From: Panulirus ornatus
Lineage: Eukaryota > Arthropoda > Malacostraca > Decapoda > Palinuridae
Assembly: GCF_036320965.1 (NCBI RefSeq)
Contig: NC_092230.1
Span: 50,393,094 to 50,457,093 of the forward strand
Length of the DNA: 64,000 nucleotides
Reading direction: 5' to 3'
How positions within the stretch are numbered: the first letter of the stretch is position 1; each line of letters begins with the position of its first letter. The position numbers and the translations under genes are program-made. Positions 35,023-50,719 of this stretch are shown piece after piece. The notes beneath the pieces are model-generated. The model did not search any database, was not told where the DNA came from, and saw only the letters and a program-made list of their open reading frames with translations.

Positions 35023-36234
35023 TGGTGATAGAGTGGCGGTGGAGGTGGTGTGCAAAGTGAGAGGGTTAGGGAGAATGATTTGGTAAACAGAGATGAAAGC
35101 CAGCAAGGCAGCAGGTTTGGATGGTATTGCAGTGGAATTTATTAAAAAAGGGGGTGACTGTATTGTTGACTGGTTGGTAAGGTTATTTAATGTATGTATG
35201 ACTAATGGTGAGGTGCCTGAGGATTGGCGGAATGCGTGCATAGTGCCATTGTACAAAGGCAAAGGGGATAAAAGTGAGTGTTCAAATTGCAGAGGTATAA
35301 GTTTGTTGAGTATTCCTGGTAAATTATATGGGAGGGTATTGATTGAGAGGGTAAAGGCATGTACAGAGCATCAGATTGGGGAAGAGCAGTGTGGTTTCAG
35401 AAGTGGTAGAGGATGTGTGGATCAGGTGTTTGCTTTGAAGAATGTATGTGAGAAATACTTAGAAAAGCAAATGGATTTGTATGTAGCATTTATGGATCTG
35501 GAGAAGGCATATGATAGAGTTGATAGAGATGCTCTGTGGAAGGTATTAAGAATATATGGTGTGGGAGGCAAGTTGTTAGAAGCAGTGAAAAGTTTTTATC
35601 GAGGATGTAAGGCATGTGTACGTGTAGGAAGAGAGGAAATTGATTGGTTCCGTGTGAATGTCGGTTTGTGGCAGGGGTGCATGATGTCATAATGGTTGTT
35701 TAATTTGTTTATGGATGAATGCAAGAGTTTTGGAGAGAGGGGTAAGAATGCAGTCTGTTGTGGATGAGAGGGCTTGGGAAGTGAGTCAGTTGTTGTTCGC
35801 TGATACAGCGCTAGTGGCTGATTCAGGTGAGAAACTGCAGAAGCTGGTGACTGGGTTTGGTAAAGTGTGTGAAAGAAGAAAGCTGAGAGTGAGTGTGAAT
35901 AAGAGCAAGGTTATTAGGTACAGTAGGGTTGAGGGTCAAGTCAATTAGGAGGTAAGTTTGAATGGAGAAAAACTGGAGGAAGTAAAGTGTTTTAGATATC
36001 TGGGAGTGGATCTGGCAGCGGATGGAACCATGGAAGCGGAAGTGAATCATAGGGTGGGGGAGGGGGCGAAAATCCTGGGAGCCTTGAAGAATGTGTGGAA
36101 GTCGAGAACGTTATCTCGGAAAGCAAAAATGCGTACGTTTGAAGGAATAGTGGTTCCAACAATGTTGTATGGTTGCGAGGCGTGTGCTTTAGATAGGGTT
36201 GTGCGGAGGAGGGTGGATGTGTTGGAAATGAGAT
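35020..36234 (+). mobile_element. RTE family A LINE, internal fragment
   Basis: It begins near the RT N-terminal region (equivalent to about 16280) with a deletion that removes EEVVKALRKM. The 199-aa frame at 35093-35692 runs from KAAGLDGIAVEF through EKAYDRVDRDALW to a stop created within motif B (GLWQGCMMS). Later frames contain LLFADTALVAD, where one Asp of FADD is deleted, and FRYLGVDLAADGT. It stops at VDVLEMRC and turns into a minus-strand piece at 36235. Confidence 0.92.
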
Positions 36235-36876
36235 GTGACCAAACCATTTCAATACACCCTCTTCTGCTCTCTCAACCACACTCTTTTTATTACCACACAT
36301 CTCTCTTACCCTATTATTACTTATTCAACCAAACCACCTCACACCACACTTTGTCCTCAAACATCTCATTTCCAACACATCCACCCTCCTCCGCACAACC
36401 CTATCTATAGCACACGCCTCACAACCATATAACATTGTTGGAACCACTATTCCTTCAAACGTACGCATTTTTGCTTTCCGATATAATGTTCTCGCCTTCC
36501 ACACATTCTTCAACGCTCCCAGAACTTTCGCCCCCTCCCCCACCCTGTGATTCACTTCCGCTTCCATGGTTCCATCCTCTGCCAAATTCACTCCCAGATA
36601 TCAAAAACACTTCACTTCCTCCCGTTTTTTTCCATTCAAGCTTACCTCCCATCTGACTTGTCCCTCAACCCTACTGTACCTAATAACCTTGCTCTTATTC
36701 ACATTTACTCTCAGCTTTCTTCTTTCACACACTTTACCAAACTCAGTCACCAGCTTCTGCAGTTTCTCACATGAATCAGCCACCAGTGCTGTATCATCAC
36801 CGAACAACAACTGACTCACTTCCCAAGCTCTCTCATCCACAACAGACTGCATACTTGCCCCTCTCTCCAAGAGTTT
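36235..36876 (-). mobile_element. RTE family A LINE, internal fragment, inverted
   Basis: Minus-strand piece from WFG near 36240 back to MERGASMQSVVDERAWEVSQ near 36870 (equivalent to about 17676-17040). The frame at 36601-36870 keeps LLFGDDTALVAD, with FADD changed to FGDD. With the plus-strand piece to its left it forms arms of about 515 bp (35720-36234 and 36360-36876) around a loop of about 125 bases. Confidence 0.9.
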
Positions 36877-38410
36877 ACATGAGAAAGACAGACAACAGGA
36901 GGCCTGATTGGCCCACGACTGGGTAGTCTGTAAAAAGAAAAAATAAGATAATATGAATTGACAAAAATAAGATGATGTGAATTAACAAAAAATAAGAGAA
37001 ATGTAATTCCGTTCTTTAGATTTTAAGGTATCACCAACTGCCCGCTACTGCACATTAGCATTCTTGTGTCCCCGTTACCGCTGTCTTTTATGCATTATTT
37101 CTGGCGTCTTTCTCAAAGTACACTTGAATTTATAAGATATTTGCATAAACCACTGTTGAAGGTATTTGTAGTTATAGTATTCACTACGTCTGACGTCAAC
37201 TTATTCCACTGCTCAACATATCTATAGGTAAAGAAGCTTTTTCCCACGTCCGTACTACATCTTTTAGCTTTGAGTTTTATTCCATTTGTCCTGGTAACCG
37301 TATTTGTCCTGGTAACCGTATTTGTCCTGGTAACCGTATTTGTCCTGGTAACCGTATTGTCTTGTATTTCGATGATGTTCTTTGTTTACTTTATAGAACT
37401 TGTTCAGAATTTTGAACACTTGAATCAAGTCGCCGCGAAGTCTTCGTTTTTTAATGGAGAAGATGTAGTCGTTTTAGCCCCTCTTCGTATACCAGATTTC
37501 TGAGAGATGGGATCAATTTTGTCGCTCGGCTTTGTACTTGTTCTGATTTTTTCTCGTCTTTTTTTATAATTTGTGGACCAAAACTGGACAGCATATTCAA
37601 GCTGTGGTCTTACTAGAGAATTATAAAGTGTGATAATTGTTCCTGGTGACTTGCAATCTATGTTGCCTTTTTTACTTGCTACTCGACACTGTTTAATGTA
37701 CTTCAAATTGTTGCCAATGACAGCTCCAAGGTCGTTGTCTTCATTTACTTTAGTTAGAGAGTTTTCGAATAGTTTGTTGTGGTAACGTATCTTCTTGTCT
37801 CCAAAGTACATAACTTTACACTTGTCAACATTAAACTTCATGTGTCTGACCATTCTGCCAGCAAGTTAAGATCTTCCAATCATTTCTTCGTGCCCGCCTG
37901 TTTACAACGCTGACTTCTAGTTTAGTGTTGTTAGCACATGTGAAGATGTTAGATATGAGACCGAGTGCTCGGTCAGTAATGTATATTATGAAAAGAAATG
38001 GTCGTAGGAGCGACCCCTGTGGCACACCACACCTTACGTCCAGCTAGTCTGATACAACAGTGGCTGTTTGCTTCCAGTAAGGCAGACTCCTCATCATGTA
38101 CAGGTCTTCCCTGATCTTGTGTTGTGTTTGAGTTCATGTAAAAATGTCTCTTGTGACGTACTTTATCGAAAGCATTTTGGAAATGTAAACATACTGCATC
38201 ACACGGTCAATGTTCGTCCCAATTCTGTTAAAGAAAATGAAAAAATTCCAACCCATTGTTCAGGCAGGATCTTGTATACATGGGAAACCGTGTTGGTTGT
38301 CTGATATGATTTTGTGATCTTGTACAAACGTCATAATTGATTCTGATATTATTTTTTTCCATCATTTGACTTAACATTGACGTCAGGTGAATTGGGCGGT
38401 AGTTCAAAAC
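36877..38410 (-). pseudogene. CR1-like LINE relic, 5'-truncated
   Basis: Minus-strand non-LTR RT. Near 38370-38280 a decayed KIISESIMTF...NQHGF block is seen, then LHFQNAFDKV-like remains of motif A (about 38190-38150). GVPQGSLLRPFLF follows as motif B (about 38036-37997), and FTCANNTKL stands in the motif C position in place of FADDTKL (about 37945). The frame at 37425-37853 carries MKFNVDKCKVMYFGDK, DLGAVIGNNLK and NSLVRPQLEYAVQFWS. The C-terminal part contains a small in-frame tandem repeat (37285-37356). The stretch 36877-37030 is probably 3' UTR. It is unrelated to RTE and dead because of stops and the lost FADD. Confidence 0.8.
37285..37356. repeat. 18-bp unit repeated four times
   Basis: TTTGTCCTGGTAACCGTA occurs four times in a row, identical each time. 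On the minus strand it adds RLPGQI repeats to the CR1-like frame without shifting it. Confidence 0.98.
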
Positions 38411-38529
38411 ACACTTTATTGTCTCGTATTATATACAGGAAACACATGTGTTACTTTCCACTCACTTCAGACCACATGACAATCCGATACAGATTTGTTG
38501 AATATTTTTGTTATGGAGAATATCAGATG
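38411..38529. other. No recognised feature
   Basis: Short transition between the CR1-like LINE and the satellite. Confidence 0.5.
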
Positions 38530-39269
38530 TCTCCGCTCACACCACCGATGAACCAATCACACCTCCTGTCACCGGTTCACATCACCTATGAACCAAACAC
38601 ATCTATGAATCACAAACACAACCTATGAAACACACTTCACCTATTAATTGCTCACACAATCTATGAATCACACAAACTACCTTTGAACAACTTACACCAT
38701 ATGTGAACCACACACACCACAACCAAACCCACCACGTATGAACCTTTGAAATAGCTTATGAACCATTCACACCACATATGAACCATCCACACCACCAGTG
38801 AACTATCATCAACCAACTATAAAACACAGACACCACCTATGAACCACACACCACCTGTGAACCAGAACCATCACCTATGAACAACAAACACCACCAGTGA
38901 ACCACACACAAAGATCCACTCACACTACCTATGAACCACACACATCACCCGTGAACTACACACCACCTATGAACCTCACACACCGCCTATGAACCATTCA
39001 CACCACTTATGAACCACTCACGTCACCTGTGAACCACTCACGGTACCTCTGAATCACACACGACCAATGAACAACTCAAATCACATATGAACGAACTACT
39101 CACACCACCAATGAACCACACACACGACAGATGAACCACATACACCATCTATGAACCACACACCACGTATATGTACCACTTACACCACCTTTTAACCATA
39201 CACATCACTTATTAACACACCATTATGAACCCCTCACATCACTTATGATCCCCTCACATGACCTATGAA
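38530..39269. repeat. Degenerate left edge of the 20-bp satellite
   Basis: Irregular 18-24-bp units of the ACCACCTATGAACCACACAC type, with many substitutions and length changes. They grade into the regular array from about 39270. Confidence 0.9.
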
Positions 39270-42200
39270 GTACTCACACCATCTATGAAGTACTCACACC
39301 ACCTATGAAGTACTCACATCACCTATGAGGGACTCATATCACGTAAGAAGTACTCACATCACCTATGAGGGACTCATATCACGTAAGAAGTACTCACATC
39401 ACCTATGAGGGACTCATATCACGTAAGAAGTACTCACATCACCTATGAGGGACTCATATCACGTAAGAAGTACTCACATCACCTATGAGGGACTCATATC
39501 AAGTATGAAGTACTCACAACACGTATGAAGTACTCACATCACGTATGAAGTACTCACATCACGTATGAAGTACTCACATCACGTATGAGGGACTCATATC
39601 ACGTAAGAAGTACTCACATAACCTATGAGGGACTCATATCACGTATGAAGTACTCACATCACCTATGAGGGACTCATATCACGAATGAAGTACTCACATC
39701 ACCTATAATTGACTCATATCACGTAAGAAGTACTCACATCACCTACGAGGGACTCATATCACGAAAGAAGTACTCACATCACCTATGAGGCACTCATATC
39801 ACGTAAGAAGTACTCACATCACCTATGAGGGACTCATATCACGTATGAAGTACTCACATCACCTATGAGGGACTCATATCACGTAAGAAGTACTCACATC
39901 ACCTATGAGGGACTCATATCACGTAAGAAGTACTCACATCACCTATGAGGGACTCATATCACGTAAGTACTCACATCACCTATGAGGGACTCATATCACG
40001 TAAGTACTCACATCACCTATGAGGCACTCATATCACGTAAGAAGTACTCACATCACCTATGAGGGACTCATATCACGTAAGTACTCACATCACCTATGAG
40101 GGACTCATATCACGTAAGAAGTACTCACATCACCTATGAGGGACTCATATCACGTATGAAGTACTCACATCACCTATGAGGGATTCATATCATATATGAA
40201 GTACTCACATCACATATGAAGTACTCACATCACGTATGAAGTACTCACATCACGTATGAAGTACTCACACCTCCTGTGAAGTACTCACATCACCTATGAG
40301 GGACTCATATCACGTATGAAGTACTCACACCACCTATGAGGGACTCATATCACGTATGAAGTACTCACAACACGTATGAAGTACTCACATCACGTATGAA
40401 GTACTCACATCACGTATGAAGTACTCACATCACGTATGAAGTACTCACAACACGTATGAAGTACTCACATCACCTATGAAGTACTCACATCACGTATGAA
40501 TTATTCACATCACGTATGAAGCACTCACATCACGTATGAAGTACTCACAACACGTATAAAGTACTCACATCACCTATGAAGTACTCACATCACGTATGAA
40601 TTACTCACATCACGTATGAAGTACTCACATCACGTATGAAGTACTCACAACACGTATGAAGTACTCACATCACCCATGAAGTACTCACATCACGTATGAA
40701 TTACTCACATCACGTATGAAGTACTCACAACACGTATGAAGTACTCACAACACGTATGAAGTACTCACATCACGTATGAAGCACTCACATCACGTATGAA
40801 GTACTCACATCACGTATGAAGTACTCACATCACGTATGAAGTACTCACATCACGTATGAAGTACTCACATCACGTATGAAGTACTCACATCACGTATGAA
40901 GTACTCACATCACGTATGAAGTACTCACACCACCTATGGGGGACTCATATCACGTATGAAGTACTCACATCACGTATGAAGTACCCACATCACGTATGAA
41001 GTACTCACATCACGTATGAAGTACTCACATCACGTATGAAGTACTCACATCACGTATGAAGTACCCACATCACGTATGAAGTACTCACATCACGTATGAA
41101 GTACTCACATCACGTATGAAGTACTCACATCACGTATGAAGTACTCACATCACGTATGAAGTACTCACATCACGTATGAAGTACTCACATCACGTATGAA
41201 GTACTCACACCACCTATGGGGGACTCATATCACGTATGAAGTACTCACAACACGTATGAAGTACTCACAACACGTATGAAGTACTCACATCACGTATGAA
41301 GTACTCACATCACGTATGAAGTACTCACATCACGTATGGAGTACTCACAACACGTATGAAGTACTCACATCACGTATGAAGTACTCACATCACGTATGAA
41401 GTACTCACATCACGTATGAAGTACTCACATCACGTATGAAGTACTCACAACACGTATGAAGTACTCACATCACGTATGAAGTACTCACATCACGTATGAA
41501 GTACTCACATCACGTATGAAGTACTCACATCACGTATGAAGTACTCACATCACGTATGGAGTACTCACAACACGTATGAAGTACTCACATCACGTATGAA
41601 GTACTCACATCACGTATGAAGTACTCACATCACGTATGAAGTACTCACATCACGTATGAAGTACTCACATCACGTATGAAGCACTCACATCACGTATGAA
41701 GTACTCACAACACGTATGAAGTACTCACATCACGTATGAAGTACCCCCCGTTTCACAACACGTATGAAGTACTCACATCACGTATGAAGTACTCACATCA
41801 CGTATGAAGTACTCACAACACGTATGAAGTACTCACATCACGTATGAAGTACTCACATCACGTATGAAGTACTCACCATCACGTATGAAGTACTCACAAC
41901 ACGTATGAAGTACTCACATCACGTATTGAAGTACTCACATCACGTATGAAGTACTCACAACACGTATGAAGTACTCACATCACGTTATGAAGTACTCACA
42001 TCACGTATGAAGTACTCACATCACGTATGAAGTACTCACATCACGTATGAAAGTATCACAACCGTATGAAGTACTCATCATCACGTATGAAGTACTCACT
42101 AAACGTATGAAGTACTCACATCACGTATGAAGTACTCACACACGTATGAAGTACTCACATCACGTATGAAGTACTCACATACACGTATGAAGTACTCACA

Positions 42201-43617
42201 TCACGTATGAAGTACTCACATCACGTATGAATTACTCACAACACGTATGAGCGACCTCACATCACGTATGAAGTACTCACAACACGTATGAAGTACTCAC
42301 ATCACGTATGAAGTACTCACATCACGTATGAAGTACTCACACCACCTATGAGGGCACTCAGAGCACGTATGAAGTTCTCACACCACGTATGGAAGTACTC
42401 ACATCACGTATGAAGTACTCACCATCACGTATGAAGTACTCACATCACGTATGAAGTACTCACATCACGTATGAAGTACTCACATCACGTATGAAGTACT
42501 CACACCACCTATGGGGGACTCATATCACGTATGAAGTACTCACAACACGTATGAAGTACTCACATCACGTATGAAGTACTCACATCACGTATGAAGTACT
42601 CACATCACGTATGAAGTACTCACATCACGTATGAAGTACTCACATCACGTATGAAGTACTCACACCACCTATGGGGGACTCATATCACGTATGAAGTACT
42701 CACAACACGTATGAAGTACTCACATCACGTATGAAGTACTCACATCACGTATGAAGTACTCAAATCACGTATGAAGTACTCACACCACCTATGGGGGACT
42801 CATATCACGTATGAAGTACTCACAACACGTATGAAGTACTCACATCACGTATGAAGTACTCACATCACGTATGAAGTACTCACAACACGTATGAAGTACT
42901 CACATCACGTATGAAGTACTCACAACACGTATGAAGTACTCACAACACGTATGAAGTACTCACATCACGTATGAAGTACTCACATCACGTATGAAGTACT
43001 CACAACACGTATGAAGTACTCACATCACGTATGAAGTAATCACATCACGTATGAAGTACTCACATCACGTATGAAGTACTCACACCACCTATGGGGGACT
43101 CATATCACGTATGAAGTACTCACAACACGTATGAAGTACTCACTCACATCACGTATGAAGTACTCACATCACGTATGAAGTACTCACATCACGTATGAGG
43201 TACTCACACCACCTATGGGGGACTCATATCACGTATGAAGTACTCACAACACGTATGAAGTACTCACATCACGTATGAAGTACTCACATCACGTATGAAG
43301 TACTCACATCACGTATGAAGTACTCACATCACGTATGAAGTACTCACACCACCTATGGGGGACTCATATCACGTATGAAGTACTCACAACACGTATGAAG
43401 TACTCACATCACGTATGAAGTACTCACATCACGTATGAAGTACTCACAACACGTATGAAGTACTCACATCACGTATGAAGTACTCACATCACGTATGAAG
43501 TACTCACACCACCTATGGGGGACTCATATCACGTATGAAGTACTCACATCACGTATGAAGTACTCACACCACCTATGGGGGACTCATATCACGTATGAAG
43601 TACTCACATCACGTATG
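39270..43617. repeat. 20-bp satellite array with higher-order forms
   Basis: About 217 units of GTACTCACATCACGTATGAA. From about 39310 to 40190 the array alternates with a GGACTCATATCACGTAAGAA form, giving a 40-bp period. From about 40920 rightwards, isolated ACCTATGGGGGACTCATATC insertions mark longer blocks. A cluster of indels and odd bases lies at about 41740-42430. No coding sequence. Confidence 0.98.
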
Positions 43618-43932
43618 AACCACACACACCACCTGTGAACCATTCAACCACCTATGAACCACACACACCACCTGTGAACCATTCAACCACCTATGAACCA
43701 CACACACCATCTGTAAACCATTTACATTACCTATTAACCGCAGACCACCTTAGAACCACTCGCATGACTCATGAACCACACATACCACCTATGAACCATT
43801 CACACCACTCATGAACCTTACACGCCACCTGTGAACCACACACCACCTGTGAACCACTTACTTTTTATAAACCAAGTACACCACCTATGAACCACTCACA
43901 CCACCTGTGAACCACTCACATCACCTGTGTGC
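43618..43932. repeat. Degenerate right edge of the 20-bp satellite
   Basis: The ACCACCTATGAACCACACAC type returns with variable unit length, mirroring the left edge at 38530-39269. Confidence 0.9.
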
Positions 43933-44123
43933 ATTTGTTCTAGAAATAAAGGTTCAATTTTTTTCTGAAAAAACTGTATTTGCAATAAAACATCATGTAA
44001 AGAGATTACTAGCAATTTTGTAAATATCTTCGTTAATCCAATTAAATAAATTCTAAAGCGTTGAACAATTTTCAGCTTGACTTTTGAAGTTTGTCATGGG
44101 ATGCAGAACAATATTGAAGAGAT
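43933..44123. other. Spacer, no recognised feature
   Basis: AT-rich non-repetitive sequence between two satellite arrays. Confidence 0.6.
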
Positions 44124-44341
44124 ATGATGTTCTTCACGATACATGACTTATTCATAATATGATGTTCTTCACGATACATGACTTATTCATAATATGATGT
44201 TCTTCACGATACATGACTTATTCATAATATGATGTTCTTCACGATACATGACTTATTCATAATATGATGTTCTTCACGATACATGACTTATTCATAATAT
44301 GATGTTCTTCACGATACATGACTTATTCATAATATGATGTT
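44124..44341. repeat. 35-bp tandem repeat, six identical units
   Basis: Units of ATGATGTTCTTCACGATACA plus TGACTTATTCATAAT start at 44124, 44159, 44194, 44229, 44264 and 44299. A partial seventh starts at 44334. I see no differences between full units. Confidence 0.98.
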
Positions 44342-44384
44342 TATTATTGACCTGTTTATATATTCCCAGGACTGCCCCACATCT

Positions 44385-47300
44385 GAGGTGTTGAGGAGCA
44401 ACACTGTTGTTGGCCACAACTAATGTGTTGAGGGACACTAGTGTTGCTGGCCACAACTCATGTGTTGAGGGACACTAGTGTTGTTGGCCACAGCTAATGT
44501 GTTGAGGGACACTAGTGTTGTTGGCCACAACTAATGTGTTGAGGGACACTAGTGTTGTTGGCCACAACTAATGTGTTGAGGGACACTAGTGTTGTTGGCC
44601 ACAACTATGTGTTGAGGGGACACTAGTGTTGTAGGCCACAACTCATGTGTTGAGGGACACTAGTGTTGTTGGCCACAACTAATGTGTTGAGGGACACTAG
44701 TGTTGTTGGCCACAACTCATGTGTTGAGGGACACTAGTGTTGTTGGCCACAACTAATGTGTTGAGGGACACTAGTGTTGTTGGCCACAACTAATGTGTTG
44801 AGGGACACTAGTGTTGTTGGCCACAACTCATGTGTTGAGGGACACTAGTGTTGTTGGCCACAACTAATGTGTTGAGGGACACTAGTGTTGTTGGCCACAA
44901 CTCATGTGTTGAGGGACACTAGTGTTGTTGGCCACAACTAATGTGTTGAGGGACACTAGTGTTGTTGGCCACAACTCATGTGTTGAGGGACACTAGTGTT
45001 GTTGGCCACAACTAATGTGTTGAGGGACACTAGTGTTGCTGGCCACAACTAATGTGTTGAGGGACACTAGTGTTGTTGGCCACAACTCATGTGTTGAGGG
45101 ACACTAGTGTTGTTGGCCACAACTAATGTGTTGAGGGACACTAGTGTTGTTGGCCACAACTAATGTGTTGAGGGACACTAGTGTTGTTGGCCACAACTAA
45201 TGTGTTGAGGGACACTAGTGTTGTTGGCCACAACTCATGTGTTGAGGGACACTAGTGTTGTTGGCCACAACTAATGTGTTGAGGGACACTAGTGTTGCTG
45301 GCCACAACTAATGTGTTGAGGGACACTAGTGTTGTTGGCCACAACTCATGTGTTGAGGGACACTAGTGTTGTTGGCCACAACTAATGTGTTGAGGGACAC
45401 TAGTGTTGCTGGCCACAACTAATGTGTTGAGGGACACTAGTGTTGTTGGCCACAACTAATGTGTTGAGGGACACTAGTGTTGTTGGCCACAACTCATGTG
45501 TTGAGGGACACTAGTGTTGTTGGCCACAACTAATGTGTTGAGGGACACTAGTGTTGCTGGCCACAACTCATGTGTTGAGGGACACTAGTGTTGTTGGCCA
45601 CAACTCATGTGTTGAGGGACACTAGTGTTGTTGGCCACAACTCATGTGTTGAGGGACACTAGTGTTGTTGGCCACAACTAATGTGTTGAGGGACACTAGT
45701 GTTGCTGGCCACAACTAATGTGTTGAGGGACACTAGTGTTGTTGGCCACAACTAATGTGTTGAGGGACACTAGTGTTGTTGGCCACAACTAATGTGTTGA
45801 GGGACACTAGTGTTGTTGGCCACAACTAATGTGTTGAGGGACACTAGTGTTGTTGGCCACAACTAATGTGTTGAGGGACACTAGTGTTGTTGGCCACAAC
45901 TAATGTGTTGAGGGACACTAGTGTTGTTGGCCACAACTAATGTGTTGAGGGACACTAGTGTTGTTGGCCACAACTAATGTGTTGAGGGACACTAGTGTTG
46001 TTGGCCACAACTAATGTGTTGAGGGACACTAGTGTTGTTGGCCACAACTAATGTGTTGAGGGACACTAGTGTTGTTGGCCACAACTAATGTGTTGAGGGA
46101 CACTAGTGTTGTTGGCCACAACTAATGTGTTGAGGGACACTAGTGTTGTTGGCCACAACTAATGTGTTGAGGGACACTAGTGTTGTTGGCCACAACTAAT
46201 GTGTTGAGGGACACTAGTGTTGTTGGCCACAACTAATGTGTTGAGGGACACTAGTGTTGTTGGCCACAACTAATGTGTTGAGGGACACTAGTGTTGTTGG
46301 CCACAACTCATGTGTTGAGGGACACTAGTGTTGTTGGCCACAACTCATGTGTTGAGGGACACTAGTGTTGTTGGCCACAACTAATGTGTTGAGGGACACT
46401 AGTGTTGTTGGCCACAACTCATGTGTTGAGGGACACTAGTGTTGTTGGCCACAACTCATGTGTTGAGGGACACTAGTGTTGTTGGCCACAACTAATGTGT
46501 TGAGGGACACTAGTGTTGTTGGCCACAACTAATGTGTTGAGGGACACTAGTGTTGTTGGCCACAACTAATGTGTTGAGGGACACTAGTGTTGTTGGCCAC
46601 AACTCATGTGTTGAGGGACACTAGTGTTGTTGGCCACAACTAATGTGTTGAGGGACACTAGTGTTGTTGGCCACAACTAATGTGTTGAGGGACACTAGTG
46701 TTGTTGGCCACAACTAATGTGTTGAGGGACACTAGTGTTGTTGGCCACAACTAATGTGTTGAGGGACACTAGTGTTGTTGGCCACAACTAATGTGTTGAG
46801 GGACACTAGTGTTGTTGGCCACAACTAATGTGTTGAGGGACACTAGTGTTGTTGGCCACAACTAATGTGTTGAGGGACACTAGTGTTGTTGGCCACAACT
46901 AATGTGTTGAGGGACACTAGTGTTGTTGGCCACAACTAATGTGTTGAGGGACACTAGTGTTGTTGGCCACAACTAATGTGTTGAGGGACACTAGTGTTGT
47001 TGGCCACAACTAATGTGTTGAGGGACACTAGTGTTGTTGGCCACAACTAATGTGTTGAGGGACACTAGTGTTGTTGGCCACAACTAATGTGTTGAGGGAC
47101 ACTAGTGTTGTTGGCCACAACTAATGTGTTGAGGGACACTAGTGTTGTTGGCCACAACTAATGTGTTGAGGGACACTAGTGTTGTTGGCCACAACTAATG
47201 TGTTGAGGGACACTAGTGTTGTTGGCCACAACTAATGTGTTGAGGGACACTAGTGTTGTTGGCCACAACTAATGTGTTGAGGGACACTAGTGTTGTTGGC

Positions 47301-47824
47301 CACAACTAATGTGTTGAGGGACACTAGTGTTGTTGGCCACAACTCATGTGTTGAGGGACACTAGTGTTGTTGGCCACAACTAATGTGTTGAGGGACACTA
47401 GTGTTGTTGGCCACAACTAATGTGTTGAGGGACACTAGTGTTGTTGGCCACAACTAATGTGTTGAGGGACACTAGTGTTGTTGGCCACAACTAATGTGTT
47501 GAGGGACACTAGTGTTGTTGGCCACAACTAATGTGTTGAGGGACACTAGTGTTGTTGGCCACAACTCATGTGTTGAGGGACACTAGTGTTGTTGGCCACA
47601 ACTCATGTGTTGAGGGACACTAGTGTTGTTGGCCACAACTCATGTGTTGAGGGACACTAGTGTTGTTGGCCACAACTCATGTGTTGAGGGACACTAGTGT
47701 TGTTGGCCACAACTCATGTGTTGAGGGACACTAGTGTTGTTGGCCACAACTAATGTGTTGAGGGACACTAGTGTTGTTGGCCACAACTCATGTGTTGAGG
47801 GACACTAGTGTTGCTGGCCACATC
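44385..47824. repeat. 37-bp satellite array
   Basis: About 93 units of TGTTGAGGGACACTAGTGTT plus GTTGGCCACAACTAATG. Two marker sites vary: ACTAATG or ACTCATG, and GTTGTTGG or GTTGCTGG. Each unit contains the perfect 10-bp palindrome ACACTAGTGT and the 6-bp palindrome TGGCCA. Unit length is almost constant, with rare slips near 44605. Confidence 0.98.
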
Positions 47825-50416
<2,592 letters not shown>

Positions 50417-50516
50417 NNNNNNNNNNNNNNNNNNNNNNNNNNNNNNNNNNNNNNNNNNNNNNNNNNNNNNNNNNNNNNNNNNNNNNNNNNNNNNNNNNNN
50501 NNNNNNNNNNNNNNNN
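50417..50516. other. Assembly gap (100 N)
   Basis: Exactly 100 N, a conventional placeholder for a gap of unknown size. It interrupts an RTE copy. Confidence 0.99.
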
Positions 50517-50610
50517 CCGCACCCCAGCACCTCATCGGGGATGGTAGGTCGGGGACCAGCCCCTCCTGCGGGTGTTCACAGTCGGAAAAACTAAATTTTA
50601 CCCTCTCTTT

Positions 50611-50659
<49 letters not shown>

Positions 50660-50719
50660 CTCTTCTCCTCTACCGTTGCATTGACGGGCCTCACCACCCG
50701 CCCATTATCAAATTAAGCG
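50517..50719. repeat. CT-rich simple repeat after the gap
   Basis: Short unique sequence (50517-50600) followed by (CT)n broken by TT at 50608-50672. Confidence 0.8.

Noticed and set aside
39270..43617. CRISPR-like array because of regular 20-bp periodicity
   Set aside because: There are no distinct spacers between repeats; unit follows unit directly. The genome is eukaryotic and no cas-like gene is present.
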